Below are positions 52,255-61,409 of a DNA stretch of 64,000 nucleotides, in pieces. The stretch is from assembly GCA_965601485.1 (NCBI GenBank), contig OZ271846.1, positions 1,488,001-1,552,000 on the forward strand, read 5' to 3'. The notes under the pieces are model-generated. The model was not told the DNA's origin. It saw only the letters and a program-made list of their open reading frames with translations, and searched no databases. How positions within the stretch are numbered: position 1 is the stretch's first letter; each line of letters opens with the position of its first letter. The DNA is from Methylotenera_A aquatica (lineage in GTDB: Bacteria > Pseudomonadota > Gammaproteobacteria > Burkholderiales > Methylophilaceae). The position numbers were made by a program, and so were the translations under genes.

Positions 52255-53043
52255 ATGTTTGAAACCTTAATGATTACTTTTAGAGAAGGCTTAGAAGCTT
52301 TTTTAATTATTGCGATCGCTGTCGCATATTTAACCAAAACAGGTGGCCAAAAATTAATTCCATCTGTACGTAACGCTTGTTATGTAGGCGTTTTAGGCTG
52401 CGTGATTTTGGGTATTGTGTTGGCGCGCATTGGCGGTTTAACGCCGTTTTGGGAAGGCACGTTAGCGCTAACGGCAGCTATATTAGTCATTAGTTGTACT
52501 GTGCATATGCTTAAAATGGGCAAGCACATGAAACGTGAAATAACAGGCGCTATTGATAAAGCGGTTGCCAACCCAGGTAATGGGGCAAAAGTAGCCGTAT
52601 TTGCGTTTGTATTACTTATGATTGGGCGCGAAGGCTTAGAAGCCTCTACCATGATTGCATCATTGGCACAAACCAATGACAGTACGCACTTGGTTATTGG
52701 CGGCATTTTAGGCTTATTGGTTGCGGGCGCTGTAGCGTTGGCATGGAGCAAATATGGCCACCGCGTCAACTTAGGCTTATTTTTTCAAGTCACCGCCTTA
52801 TTTATGGTGCTGTTCTCCATACAACTACTTATCTACGCTTTTCATGAGTTTACGGAGTCAGTTGAATTTTATAATTTAGGTCTATTTGATAACGCGTACT
52901 GGCATGCCGCTACCGAAGACTGGGGTCCTAAAGGCCGTATCGGCGCATTAATTTCGTACAGCTTGGTGGTGGTGCCTCTTGCATTTTTAATTTACAGCTT
53001 TGTCACAAACAAAAACATACCTAAATTAGCAAAAAGTAATTAA
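52255..53043 (+). CDS. FTR1 family high-affinity iron permease
   Basis: A 262-residue membrane protein with seven helices. The two iron-binding REGLE motifs are complete: TFREGLEAFLII near residue 8 and IGREGLEASTMI near residue 119. EfeU-type permeases of this family import ferrous or ferric iron. The ATG at 52255 is preferred over a TTG at 52243 that lies on the ribosome site. No efeO/efeB, cupredoxin or ferroxidase partner is adjacent, so it may act alone or with a partner elsewhere. Confidence 0.93.
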   Translation: MFETLMITFREGLEAFLIIAIAVAYLTKTGGQKLIPSVRNACYVGVLGCVILGIVLARIGGLTPFWEGTLALTAAILVISCTVHMLKMGKHMKREITGAIDKAVANPGNGAKVAVFAFVLLMIGREGLEASTMIASLAQTNDSTHLVIGGILGLLVAGAVALAWSKYGHRVNLGLFFQVTALFMVLFSIQLLIYAFHEFTESVEFYNLGLFDNAYWHAATEDWGPKGRIGALISYSLVVVPLAFLIYSFVTNKNIPKLAKSN

Positions 53044-53048
53044 TATTC

Positions 53049-53081
53049 AAGTGCATTTTTAGAATGTCTAAAAATGCACTT
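53049..53081. terminator. Perfect 15-bp inverted repeat after ftr1
   Basis: AAGTGCATTTTTAGA and TCTAAAAATGCACTT, with a three-base loop, begin 6 bases after the ftr1 stop. It is a strong hairpin on either strand but lacks a T-tract. It probably ends ftr1. Confidence 0.7.
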
Positions 53082-53162
53082 CTTTCATCGGTTAGACAAA
53101 GCACTGTAAAAATACTTCGAGCAATATGCGTTAACACTTAAAGCATTTAATCAGATTAGCCA

Positions 53163-53190
53163 TTGCGCTTTCTGTTAAAATATTGATAAT
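53163..53190 (+). promoter_or_regulatory. Candidate purL promoter
   Basis: TTGCGC at 53163-53168 and GATAAT at 53185-53190, 16 bases apart, fit a sigma-70 pattern with an imperfect -35, 28 bases before the purL ATG. No purine regulator site was recognised. Confidence 0.35.
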
Positions 53191-53218
53191 TTTTAAATTT
53201 TTCAATTGCTTATCATCC

Positions 53219-56200
53219 ATGTCTTCCGCTTCAATTTCTAGCACTTCGTTTCTACCACTTCGTGGCAGCCCAGCTTTATCCACATTCCGCCTAGATAAAC
53301 TGTACGCTTCTTTAAAGCAATACTCCCCTAGCATCACGCATATTTATGCGGAGTTTACACATTTTATATTTAGTGATTCAGTACTTAGCAATTCCCAGCA
53401 ACAAACGCTTGAGCAAATTCTAACTTATGGGCCGCAGGCACAATCAGAAGAGCCCATTGGGCAGTTTTTTTTAGTGGTACCACGAATTGGTACTATTTCG
53501 CCATGGGCATCGCGCGCAACCGATATCGCGCACAACTGTGGCATAGAAAACGTATTGCGCATTGAGCGCGGCGTCGCGTATTTCATCAAAACAGTCAATA
53601 ACAAGCCTTTAAGCGAAGCTGAAAAAACAGCCTTTAAAGCAGCAATTCACGACCGTATGACAGAAGCTGTTTTAAACAATTTAAGCGATGCTCAGCAGTT
53701 ATTTCATAGCGCAGAACCTAAACCATTAAATACGGTAGATATTCTGCAAGGCGGCAAAACCGCGCTTAATACGGCTAATAGCGAAATGGGCTTGGCTTTA
53801 TCGCCTGATGAAGTGGATTATTTGGTTGAAAACTTCAGAAAAATAGGCCGCAACCCAACAGACGTTGAATTGATGATGTTTGCACAGGCTAACTCAGAAC
53901 ACTGCCGCCATAAAATATTTAATGCCGACTGGGTAATTGATGGTGAGGTGCAAGATATCTCGTTGTTTGGCATGATTCGTAATACGCACAAATTAAATCC
54001 TGGCTATACTGTTGTTGCCTATTCCGATAACTCTTCAATTGTGGCTGGCCAAAAAACCCAGCGTTTTTATCCAAATTCAAACGGTGAATATGGCTTTAAT
54101 GAAGATGAAATGCACTACTTAATGAAAGTAGAAACGCATAATCACCCTACCGCTATTTCGCCTTTTGCGGGCTCTGCAACTGGCGCGGGCGGTGAGATTC
54201 GTGATGAAGGCGCAACCGGAATTGGCTCTAAACCGAAAGCGGGCTTGACGGGCTTTTCAGTATCTAATTTAAATATACCTAACTTTACCCATCCCTGGGA
54301 AAAGGCCTATGGCAAACCAAGCCGTATTGCCACGCCACTGCAAATTATGACAGACGGACCATTGGGTAGCGCCGCTTATAATAATGAATTTGGACGTCCC
54401 AATATTGCCGGCTATTTCCGCACCTTTGAATTAGAATCAATTGACTCTGAGGGTAAGGCTGAAGTGCGCGGCTACCATAAGCCGATTATGCTGGCTGGTG
54501 GCGTTGGTAATATTTCGGCGGATCATTCTCATAAAAATGAGATTCCTGCTGGTGCCGCATTGATTCAATTGGGTGGTCCAGCCATGTTAATCGGCTTGGG
54601 CGGTGGCGCTGCATCCAGCATGGATACGGGCAGCAATACCGAAAACTTAGATTTTGATTCAGTGCAACGCGGCAACCCAGAATTGCAACGCCGCGCGCAA
54701 GAAGTGATAGACCGTTGCTGGCAATTGGGTGATGCGAACCCTATTTTGAGCATTCATGATGTTGGTGCTGGCGGCATTTCAAACGCCTTCCCTGAGCTGA
54801 TAAACGATGCCAAAGTGGGTGCTGTTTTTCAATTGCGCGATGTGCATAATGAAGAGCGCGGCATGTCACCACGCGAATTGTGGAGCAACGAATCGCAAGA
54901 ACGTTATGTGATGGCAGTTTTGCAAAAAGACTTGCCATTATTTAAGGCCCTTTGCGAGCGCGAACGTTGTCCGTTTGCGATTGTGGGTTATGCGACTGAA
55001 GATCCCCATTTAACGGTAGCCGATAGCCACTATGACAATAAACCTGTCGACATGGATTTATCCGTCTTATTAGGCAAGCCACCTAAAATGACGCGCGATG
55101 TAAAAAGCATAGCTAAAAAATTAAGCGCTTTTGACACAAAAAAAATTGATTTAAAAGATGCTGTTACCCGCGTTTTAAGGCTGCCAGGTGTAGCAGATAA
55201 AACGTTCTTAATCACCATTGGTGACCGCACAGTAACTGGCTTAATTGCGCGCGACCAATTTGTGGGCCCTTGGCAAATTCCAGTGAGCGATGTAGCTGTC
55301 ACTTTGGCGGGCTATGAAACCAATGTAGGCGAAGCTTTTGCAATTGGCGAACGTGCGCCTATTGCATTAATTGATGCGCCTGCTTCTGGCCGTATTGCGA
55401 TTGGTGAAGCGATTACCAATATCGCCGCTGCAAAAATTAGCGACATTAGCAACCTAAAATTATCAGCCAACTGGATGGCGCCTGCAGGTCACTCTGGTGA
55501 AGATGCGGCCTTATTTGCTATGGTAAAAGCTGTTGGCATGGAGTTATGTCCGGCACTTGGCATTAGCATTCCTGTTGGTAAAGATTCCATGAGCATGAAA
55601 ACGGTGTGGCAAGATAGCGACGTCAAAAAAGCCGTGACTTCACCTATTTCGTTGGTAGTCACCGCTTTTGCCAACACAACGGATGCACGCAAAACCTTAA
55701 CGCCTCAACTACGTACCGACCTATGTAGTCAAAATCTGGGTGAAACCAAGTTAATTTTAATTGACTTAGGTAATGGCAAAAACCGTATGGGCGGCAGTAG
55801 CTTGGCGCAAGTTTATGGCCAAGTGGGGGATACAGCGCCAGATGTGGATAATCCATTGCAATTAAAAGCATTTTTTGCCGCCATACAACAATTAAATACT
55901 GAGAACAAACTACTGGCTTATCATGATAGAAGTGATGGCGGCTTGTTTTCAACCATAACTGAGATGGCACTTGCCGGGCATTGTGGCTTAAACGTTGATA
56001 TTTCTAGTTTAAGCGGTGACGTTGCCAGCATATTATTTAATGAAGAATTAGGCGCTGTGATTCAAGTGCGCGCAGGTGATGCTGATGCTGTTTTAGCGCA
56101 GCTTAAAACAGTATTAAGTGCGCATATAATTGGCGCTGTGAACAATCAAAATCAAATCATCATTACACAAAACGGCAAATCTGTTTTTACTGATAGCTGT

Positions 56201-57154
56201 GTTAACTTGCATCGTATGTGGTCAGAAACCACCTATCACATGCAAAGCTTACGTGATAATCCAGTATGCGCACAGCAAGAGTACGACCGCATACTAAACG
56301 AAGCAGATGCTGGCTTACATGTGAACTTAACATTTGATATTAATGAAAATATTGCCGCGCCGTATATCAATACTGGCATACGCCCAAAAATGGCCATATT
56401 GCGTGAGCAAGGCGTAAACGGCCAAGTGGAAATGGCGGCCGCGTTTGACCGCGCAGGTTTTAATAGTGTCGATGTGCATATGAGTGACGTGATTAGTGGT
56501 CGCGTATCACTGAAAGAATTTGCCGGATTGGTGGCTTGCGGGGGCTTTAGTTATGGCGATGTGCTGGGTGCAGGCGAAGGTTGGGCTAAATCGATTTTAT
56601 TCAATAATCGAGCAAACGATGAATTTAGTGCGTTTTTTAATCGTAACGATTCTTTTGCGCTGGGCGTTTGCAACGGCTGCCAAATGATGAGCAATTTGCA
56701 CAGCATTATTCCAGGTAGTGAGCTCTGGCCGCATTTTGTTAAAAACAAATCAGAGCAATTTGAAGCACGTTTTGCGATGGTAGAAGTATTAGAATCACCT
56801 TCAATATTCTTCAATGGCATGGCTGGCAGCCTTATGCCGATTGCCGTTGCACATGGTGAAGGATTTGCGGAATTTTCTGAAACTAGTGATGTCAATGCGG
56901 TGTTAGACGAAAAGTTGGTAACGATGCGTTTTACAGACAATACGTCAGCGCCAACAGAAGTATACCCGTTTAATCCTAACGGTTCGCCGCTCGGAATTAC
57001 GGGTTTAACTACCCCAAATGGACGATTTAGTATTATGATGCCACATCCTGAACGGGTATTTAGAACGGTACAGCACTCATGGCACCCAGACGATTGGTTA
57101 GAAGACGCGCCTTGGATGCGGATGTTCCGCAATGCAAGAAAAATCATTGCTTAA
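53219..57154 (+). CDS. purL: Phosphoribosylformylglycinamidine synthase
   Basis: A 1311-residue single-chain PurL (E. coli 1295), fourth step of purine synthesis. It has the N-terminal PurS-like part, two AIRS-related synthetase halves (KVETHNHPTAISPFAGSATGAGGEIRDEGATG and PVGKDSMSMKT) and a C-terminal glutamine amidotransferase with nucleophile Cys1151 (LGVCNGCQMM) and His in PHPERVF. The start at 53219 is chosen because the frame before it lies in leader sequence. Confidence 0.97.
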   Translation: MSSASISSTSFLPLRGSPALSTFRLDKLYASLKQYSPSITHIYAEFTHFIFSDSVLSNSQQQTLEQILTYGPQAQSEEPIGQFFLVVPRIGTISPWASRATDIAHNCGIENVLRIERGVAYFIKTVNNKPLSEAEKTAFKAAIHDRMTEAVLNNLSDAQQLFHSAEPKPLNTVDILQGGKTALNTANSEMGLALSPDEVDYLVENFRKIGRNPTDVELMMFAQANSEHCRHKIFNADWVIDGEVQDISLFGMIRNTHKLNPGYTVVAYSDNSSIVAGQKTQRFYPNSNGEYGFNEDEMHYLMKVETHNHPTAISPFAGSATGAGGEIRDEGATGIGSKPKAGLTGFSVSNLNIPNFTHPWEKAYGKPSRIATPLQIMTDGPLGSAAYNNEFGRPNIAGYFRTFELESIDSEGKAEVRGYHKPIMLAGGVGNISADHSHKNEIPAGAALIQLGGPAMLIGLGGGAASSMDTGSNTENLDFDSVQRGNPELQRRAQEVIDRCWQLGDANPILSIHDVGAGGISNAFPELINDAKVGAVFQLRDVHNEERGMSPRELWSNESQERYVMAVLQKDLPLFKALCERERCPFAIVGYATEDPHLTVADSHYDNKPVDMDLSVLLGKPPKMTRDVKSIAKKLSAFDTKKIDLKDAVTRVLRLPGVADKTFLITIGDRTVTGLIARDQFVGPWQIPVSDVAVTLAGYETNVGEAFAIGERAPIALIDAPASGRIAIGEAITNIAAAKISDISNLKLSANWMAPAGHSGEDAALFAMVKAVGMELCPALGISIPVGKDSMSMKTVWQDSDVKKAVTSPISLVVTAFANTTDARKTLTPQLRTDLCSQNLGETKLILIDLGNGKNRMGGSSLAQVYGQVGDTAPDVDNPLQLKAFFAAIQQLNTENKLLAYHDRSDGGLFSTITEMALAGHCGLNVDISSLSGDVASILFNEELGAVIQVRAGDADAVLAQLKTVLSAHIIGAVNNQNQIIITQNGKSVFTDSCVNLHRMWSETTYHMQSLRDNPVCAQQEYDRILNEADAGLHVNLTFDINENIAAPYINTGIRPKMAILREQGVNGQVEMAAAFDRAGFNSVDVHMSDVISGRVSLKEFAGLVACGGFSYGDVLGAGEGWAKSILFNNRANDEFSAFFNRNDSFALGVCNGCQMMSNLHSIIPGSELWPHFVKNKSEQFEARFAMVEVLESPSIFFNGMAGSLMPIAVAHGEGFAEFSETSDVNAVLDEKLVTMRFTDNTSAPTEVYPFNPNGSPLGITGLTTPNGRFSIMMPHPERVFRTVQHSWHPDDWLEDAPWMRMFRNARKIIA

Positions 57155-57212
57155 GTTGGCATTTTGCCAAGCACGCACTTTATTAAAAACAACAAGGTTG
57201 GAGAAAAATAGA

Positions 57213-57707
57213 ATGAAATTATTAAAAGCACTTTTTACAGTTTTGGCTTTAAGCTTATCAATGCACGCCTTTGCAATGACAGATGATGAATCAGTTGAAT
57301 TTAGCGATGCGGTTGGTAAGGGCGATATGAAAATTGTCAAAAGATACGTGGCAAATGACGCAAAAGTAGTTAATGAGAAATTCTTTGCTTGGACTCCAAT
57401 CCAAATGGCGGCCACTAAAGGTCAATTTGAAATGGTGAAGTACTTACTTGAAAAAGGTGCTGATAAAGACTATGTTCATCCAATCACTAAAATGACGGCA
57501 TTTCATTTAGCGGCTTTTGACAATCATGCTGATATTGTTAAATATCTAGCTGAAAAAGGAGCTGACATAAACAAAAAAATGAAAGCAGACATTTCAATTC
57601 TTCGCGTTATGAAAGATGAAGGTGAGCGCGGTGCCGATATGGTTAAATTATTAACATCACTTGGCGTTAAAGATGATGGCTGCCTAGAAGAAAAATGCTT
57701 TGAGTAG
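57213..57707 (+). CDS. Exported ankyrin-repeat protein
   Basis: A 164-residue protein with a signal peptide (MKLLKALFTVLALSLSMHAFA) and three ankyrin repeats from about residue 35 (WTPIQMAATKGQFEMVKYLLEKGAD, MTAFHLAAFDNHADIVKYLAEKGAD). The C-terminus has two Cys in CLEEKC. Such small periplasmic ankyrin proteins act in protein binding; one relative in Pseudomonas is linked to catalase function. GGAG at 57200-57203 supports the start. It stands before the cytochrome-flavoprotein genes with an 85-base gap. Confidence 0.88.
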   Translation: MKLLKALFTVLALSLSMHAFAMTDDESVEFSDAVGKGDMKIVKRYVANDAKVVNEKFFAWTPIQMAATKGQFEMVKYLLEKGADKDYVHPITKMTAFHLAAFDNHADIVKYLAEKGADINKKMKADISILRVMKDEGERGADMVKLLTSLGVKDDGCLEEKCFE

Positions 57708-57792
57708 TGATGGTTTGCGCTACAACTTTAGTTACAGCGCAAAATCATTGATCTTATTAAAATAGTGTTTTTATTTCAATAACAAACACTAA

Positions 57793-58188
57793 ATGATTAG
57801 TAAAACATTCTTTTCAAGAAAGTTACTATTAAGTGTCATCCTAATATCCTCATTTGACTTGCCAATTGTAGGTAAAGCCAATGAGGATATTTCTTTTTCA
57901 GCGCCTAATTTACACACCCAAACCCTTGCTGCTTCATGTGCGGCTTGCCATGGTAGCAACGGTAATGCATTAGTTGGAAATGCTGTATTAGCTGGGATGG
58001 ATAAAAGCTATTTTATTAGCCAAATGCTGGCTTTTAAAAATGGTGATAAATCCGCCACGGTTATGCATCGTCATGCCAAGGGTCTGCAGGTGGAGGAAAT
58101 CAATGAACTAGCCGCCTATTTTGCTGCGCAGAAAAAAGTGCCCGCCATAAGCCCAGCTATGCAACGCTTGAAGGCCAATCATGACTAA
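57793..58188 (+). CDS. Class I cytochrome c, sulfide dehydrogenase subunit-like
   Basis: A 131-residue exported monoheme cytochrome. The signal peptide ends near VGKANE; the heme site is Cys49-Ala-Ala-Cys52-His53 (SCAACHGSNGNA). The C-terminal VMHRHAKGLQVEEINELAAYFAAQ resembles the distal-Met region of flavocytochrome c heme subunits (FccA). Its stop overlaps the start of the FccB-like flavoprotein by eight bases, strong evidence that they form one complex. Confidence 0.9.
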   Translation: MISKTFFSRKLLLSVILISSFDLPIVGKANEDISFSAPNLHTQTLAASCAACHGSNGNALVGNAVLAGMDKSYFISQMLAFKNGDKSATVMHRHAKGLQVEEINELAAYFAAQKKVPAISPAMQRLKANHD

Positions 58189-59488
58189 ACTAAAATCAAT
58201 TAACACAGCAAGCAATAGCCGCCGCCATTTTATTAAAGCAATTAGCGCAAGTGGCTTATTAGTATCTAGCTATTCATTATTAAGTGCTTGTGCCAATAAC
58301 ACAAAAAAGTCGGCTACAGGTACCGTAGTGATAATTGGTGGCGGTTATGCGGGTGCAACGGCTGCCAAATATATTCGCCTGTGGAGCGTAAACAATATTG
58401 ATGTAGTGTTGATTGAAAAATCCACTCAATTTGTATCTTGCCCGCTCAGTAATTTAGTGCTTGGTGGTAGCAAAACCATTAATGACCTTACATTTGGCTA
58501 CGATTTAGCCAAAAAAAATCATGGCGTGCAGTGGATTAATGATGAAGTAACCGTGATTGATACCGCCAATAAAAAAATAAGCATGAAGCGCGGCGAAATC
58601 AGTTTTGATCGCTTAATTATCGCGCCTGGCATTGATTTTATCTATGATTCGCTGCCTAATTTGCAATCAACTGAAGCACAGAAAGCAATACCACATGCCT
58701 GGAAAGCAGGCTGGCAAACGGTTAATTTGCGTTCACAATTAGAAAGCATGTTTAATGGGGGCGTGTTTGTGATGAATGTACCCAAAGCACCCTACCGTTG
58801 CCCGCCCGGTCCTTATGAGCGCGCGTGTCAGGTGGCCAGCTATTTCAAGAACCATAAACCTAAAAGCAAAGTGATTGTGCTGGATGCCAACCCAGAAATC
58901 ACCTCTAAAAAAGGGTTATTTACTAAAGTATTTAATGAGATGTACGCAGGCATCATTGATTACCGCCCTAACAATTTAGTACTAGATGTAGATATTAAAA
59001 CAAAAACAGTGAAAACCGATTTTGATACAGTGTCTGCCGATGTGCTGAATATTATTCCGCCACAACGCGCAGGCAAACCAGCGCAAATGGCAGGCCTAAA
59101 CAATATTGATAAAAGCTGGTGCGAAGTGGATTTTTTAACTTATGAATCCAAGATAGCGCCATATATTCATGTGATTGGCGATTCTGTTTCAGCTGCACTG
59201 CCAAAGTCAGCACATATGGCCACCAGCCAAGCACGGGTTTGCGCCAGCGCAATTGTAGAGTTAATGCAACATCGTGTGCCAGATCAAAACCCCGTTTTTG
59301 CCAACACTTGCTACAGCTATGTGGATGACAAACAAGCCATGCATGTAGCCAATGTTTACCGCTATGATGAATCAAAAAAAATCATGGTATCGGCTGAGGG
59401 TGGCGGCGTTTCGCTTAAACCTTCAGAGCTAGAAGGCGGCTACGCAAGCGCATGGGCCACTAATATATGGTCAGATGTGTTAACTTAA
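58181..59488 (+). CDS. FAD-dependent sulfide dehydrogenase flavoprotein, FccB-like
   Basis: A 435-residue flavoprotein like FccB of purple sulfur bacteria. The N-terminus is twin-arginine-like (SRRHFIKA) and ends in a lipobox-like LLSAC, so it may be a Tat-exported lipoprotein. FAD binding is in VVIIGGGYAGATAAKYI. Both Cys of the redox-active disulfide are kept: Cys207 in RCPPGPYERA and Cys314 in SWCEVDFLTYESKI. The cytochrome partner is encoded just upstream. It likely oxidises sulfide or a polysulfide and passes electrons to cytochrome c, but other donors are possible. Confidence 0.88.
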   Translation: MTKLKSINTASNSRRHFIKAISASGLLVSSYSLLSACANNTKKSATGTVVIIGGGYAGATAAKYIRLWSVNNIDVVLIEKSTQFVSCPLSNLVLGGSKTINDLTFGYDLAKKNHGVQWINDEVTVIDTANKKISMKRGEISFDRLIIAPGIDFIYDSLPNLQSTEAQKAIPHAWKAGWQTVNLRSQLESMFNGGVFVMNVPKAPYRCPPGPYERACQVASYFKNHKPKSKVIVLDANPEITSKKGLFTKVFNEMYAGIIDYRPNNLVLDVDIKTKTVKTDFDTVSADVLNIIPPQRAGKPAQMAGLNNIDKSWCEVDFLTYESKIAPYIHVIGDSVSAALPKSAHMATSQARVCASAIVELMQHRVPDQNPVFANTCYSYVDDKQAMHVANVYRYDESKKIMVSAEGGGVSLKPSELEGGYASAWATNIWSDVLT

Positions 59489-59519
59489 GCTTTTATCTTT
59501 ACTTAATAGTCTCCATCAA

Positions 59520-60737
59520 ATGCTTAGTGCTTTTTTTAATCAGCTTGGCTTATACCTTAAAATTGGTTTATGTCAGATAGCGAGTATTGGTTGTGCTTAT
59601 GGCGCAGAATCGATAGATCCGCCCAATCAATTAGCTCTTAATTTGCCGTCAGGCTTTGAAGCAAGCATCTATGCAAAATTGGCTAAAAACTATGGTCAGC
59701 CGCGCATGATGGCACTGGATAAAGAGGGGCGACTATTTGTTGCTTTAGGCTCATCTAACCAAGTGCTCATGCTGCCAGATGCCAATAAAGACGGCATTGC
59801 TGAAAACCCTGTTGTGATTGCAAACAATCTAAACGCACCAAATGGTTTGGCTTTTATAAACGATGATTTGCTGATTACAAACCAAGACTCAGTTGTTAAA
59901 TTAACGCAAAAAAATGGAGTTTGGTCTGCACCACAGCCGTTTATTAGCAATTTGGCTTTTGGGCACCATACTGTTAAAACCATTAAATTGGGCCCAGATA
60001 ATCATCTATATATCAATATTGGCTCAAGCTGTAATGTATGTTTAGAGGAAAATGCAACGCGCGCTACTATTCAACGCTACACTGCAGAGGGCAGGCCTGC
60101 AGGTAGCTTGATCACACTGGGCCGACATGCACCCGACCCCACATGGGCAAAAGGTTTGCGCAATAGCCAAGGTTTTGCATGGCACCCGAAAACGGGCGCC
60201 ATGTTTGCCACTAATAATGGTTCTGATATGCGGTCCAGCACCAAAAACGGCAAAGTAAACGACGAAATTCCACCTGAACATTTAAACCGTATCGAATCTG
60301 GCAAGCATTATGGCTGGCCTTATTGCTGGGGTAACCCCGATAATTTAAAAGCAATGGTTGAAGACCCGAATTTCATCGGTGCTGAAAATTTTTGCAAAAC
60401 GGCAACGCCGCCTGCTATTACGTTTATTTCGCATTCAACCCCTATTGGCATTAGCTTTTTAGATAAAACCAATTGGCCTGCTGAATATAAGAATGATGCG
60501 ATTGTGGCTTTGCATGGGTCATGGAATCGCCAAAATCCTAGCGGCTACAAATTGGTACGTGTTAAATTTAATGGTGATACACCAACAGAAGTGACTGACT
60601 TTGCCACGGGATGGTTAAACGGTAAAAGTGTTTGGGGGCGACCGACAGATGTTATCGTTGGCACAGATGGCGCATTGTATGTGTCAGATGACCGCGCAGG
60701 CTATATCTACCGTATTGGCTATCAGCCAAACAAATAG
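59520..60737 (+). CDS. Sorbosone-dehydrogenase-like PQQ beta-propeller protein
   Basis: A 405-residue exported protein related to L-sorbosone dehydrogenase and soluble aldose dehydrogenase. The N-terminal 29 residues look like a signal peptide, then come NLPSGFEASIYAKLAKN and propeller blades such as NGLAFINDDLLI. Conserved family phrases are NIGSSCNVCLEENATRA, GLRNSQGFAWHP and HYGWPYCWGNP. PQQ or a calcium-bound cofactor is likely by family, but the substrate is unknown. It begins 31 bases after the FccB-like gene. Confidence 0.85.
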   Translation: MLSAFFNQLGLYLKIGLCQIASIGCAYGAESIDPPNQLALNLPSGFEASIYAKLAKNYGQPRMMALDKEGRLFVALGSSNQVLMLPDANKDGIAENPVVIANNLNAPNGLAFINDDLLITNQDSVVKLTQKNGVWSAPQPFISNLAFGHHTVKTIKLGPDNHLYINIGSSCNVCLEENATRATIQRYTAEGRPAGSLITLGRHAPDPTWAKGLRNSQGFAWHPKTGAMFATNNGSDMRSSTKNGKVNDEIPPEHLNRIESGKHYGWPYCWGNPDNLKAMVEDPNFIGAENFCKTATPPAITFISHSTPIGISFLDKTNWPAEYKNDAIVALHGSWNRQNPSGYKLVRVKFNGDTPTEVTDFATGWLNGKSVWGRPTDVIVGTDGALYVSDDRAGYIYRIGYQPNK

Positions 60738-60771
60738 ACGCAAACCGAATTAATAACAAGGCAATAATTGC

Positions 60772-61371
60772 ATGATTAAAAATCGCTTTATACAAATAGT
60801 GACTTGCTTTATTACAAGTGCATTTATTAATAATATGGTACTAGCGCAAGGCGCCAAATTGCCAGGCAATATCGCGGTACATATTGCAAAACTGCACTAT
60901 GAACATCCTGTGCGCCTACTGCACCCTTATTTGGATGTATGGCATATGAAAGGCCCACTGGCTGAAAAGGCCGCACTTAAAGAATTGGGGAAACGATTCG
61001 CCAATATACATTTATGCAAAAGCGGTGAAAGCACCAATGTGGTTTTATTGCTTGAGCCGCATATGTTTTATAACGCTCAGTTGCGGGTTTTTCATGGTGA
61101 AATCATTGCCAGAGTGTTTACTAATGTCTCAGCATCTGATTTAGAAAATCCGATTGTAAGTATTAAAAAACAAGCTCAACAAAATGGTGAGCTTGGCATT
61201 AAGCCTGAATTTTATATGGAAAAAGCCTACGCAAAAGCAATGGATAAAGTCATTAAAAAACTAGAAATTGATAAATCATTTTTAGCCGCAATTGATACCA
61301 CCGCCAATGGCAGCGCAGTCAATCTATGCTCAGCTTTAGATGATTTGCCATTTAGCAAAATTTACTACTAA
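60772..61371 (+). CDS. Exported protein of unknown function
   Basis: A 199-residue protein with a signal-peptide-like N-terminus (QIVTCFITSAFINNMVLAQG, mature part from about residue 27). I do not recognise the domain. The mature part has two Cys (in IHLCKSGES and VNLCSAL) and a His-rich early segment (HIAKLHYEHPVRLLHPYLDVWH) that could bind metal or heme. It lies between two beta-propeller genes, 34 bases after the first and 38 before the second, in the same apparent operon. Confidence 0.75.
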   Translation: MIKNRFIQIVTCFITSAFINNMVLAQGAKLPGNIAVHIAKLHYEHPVRLLHPYLDVWHMKGPLAEKAALKELGKRFANIHLCKSGESTNVVLLLEPHMFYNAQLRVFHGEIIARVFTNVSASDLENPIVSIKKQAQQNGELGIKPEFYMEKAYAKAMDKVIKKLEIDKSFLAAIDTTANGSAVNLCSALDDLPFSKIYY

Positions 61372-61409
61372 TTTTATTTAAACGCACCACCTTAAGAAAG
61401 GTTATAGAT

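Noticed and set aside
53131..53337. 68-residue reverse open frame over the purL start
   Set aside because: It overlaps the purL N-terminus and has no family match, codon bias or ribosome site; the forward gene is clear.
56551..57147. 198-residue reverse open frame within purL
   Set aside because: It is antisense to the conserved glutamine amidotransferase domain of PurL and shows no recognisable protein.
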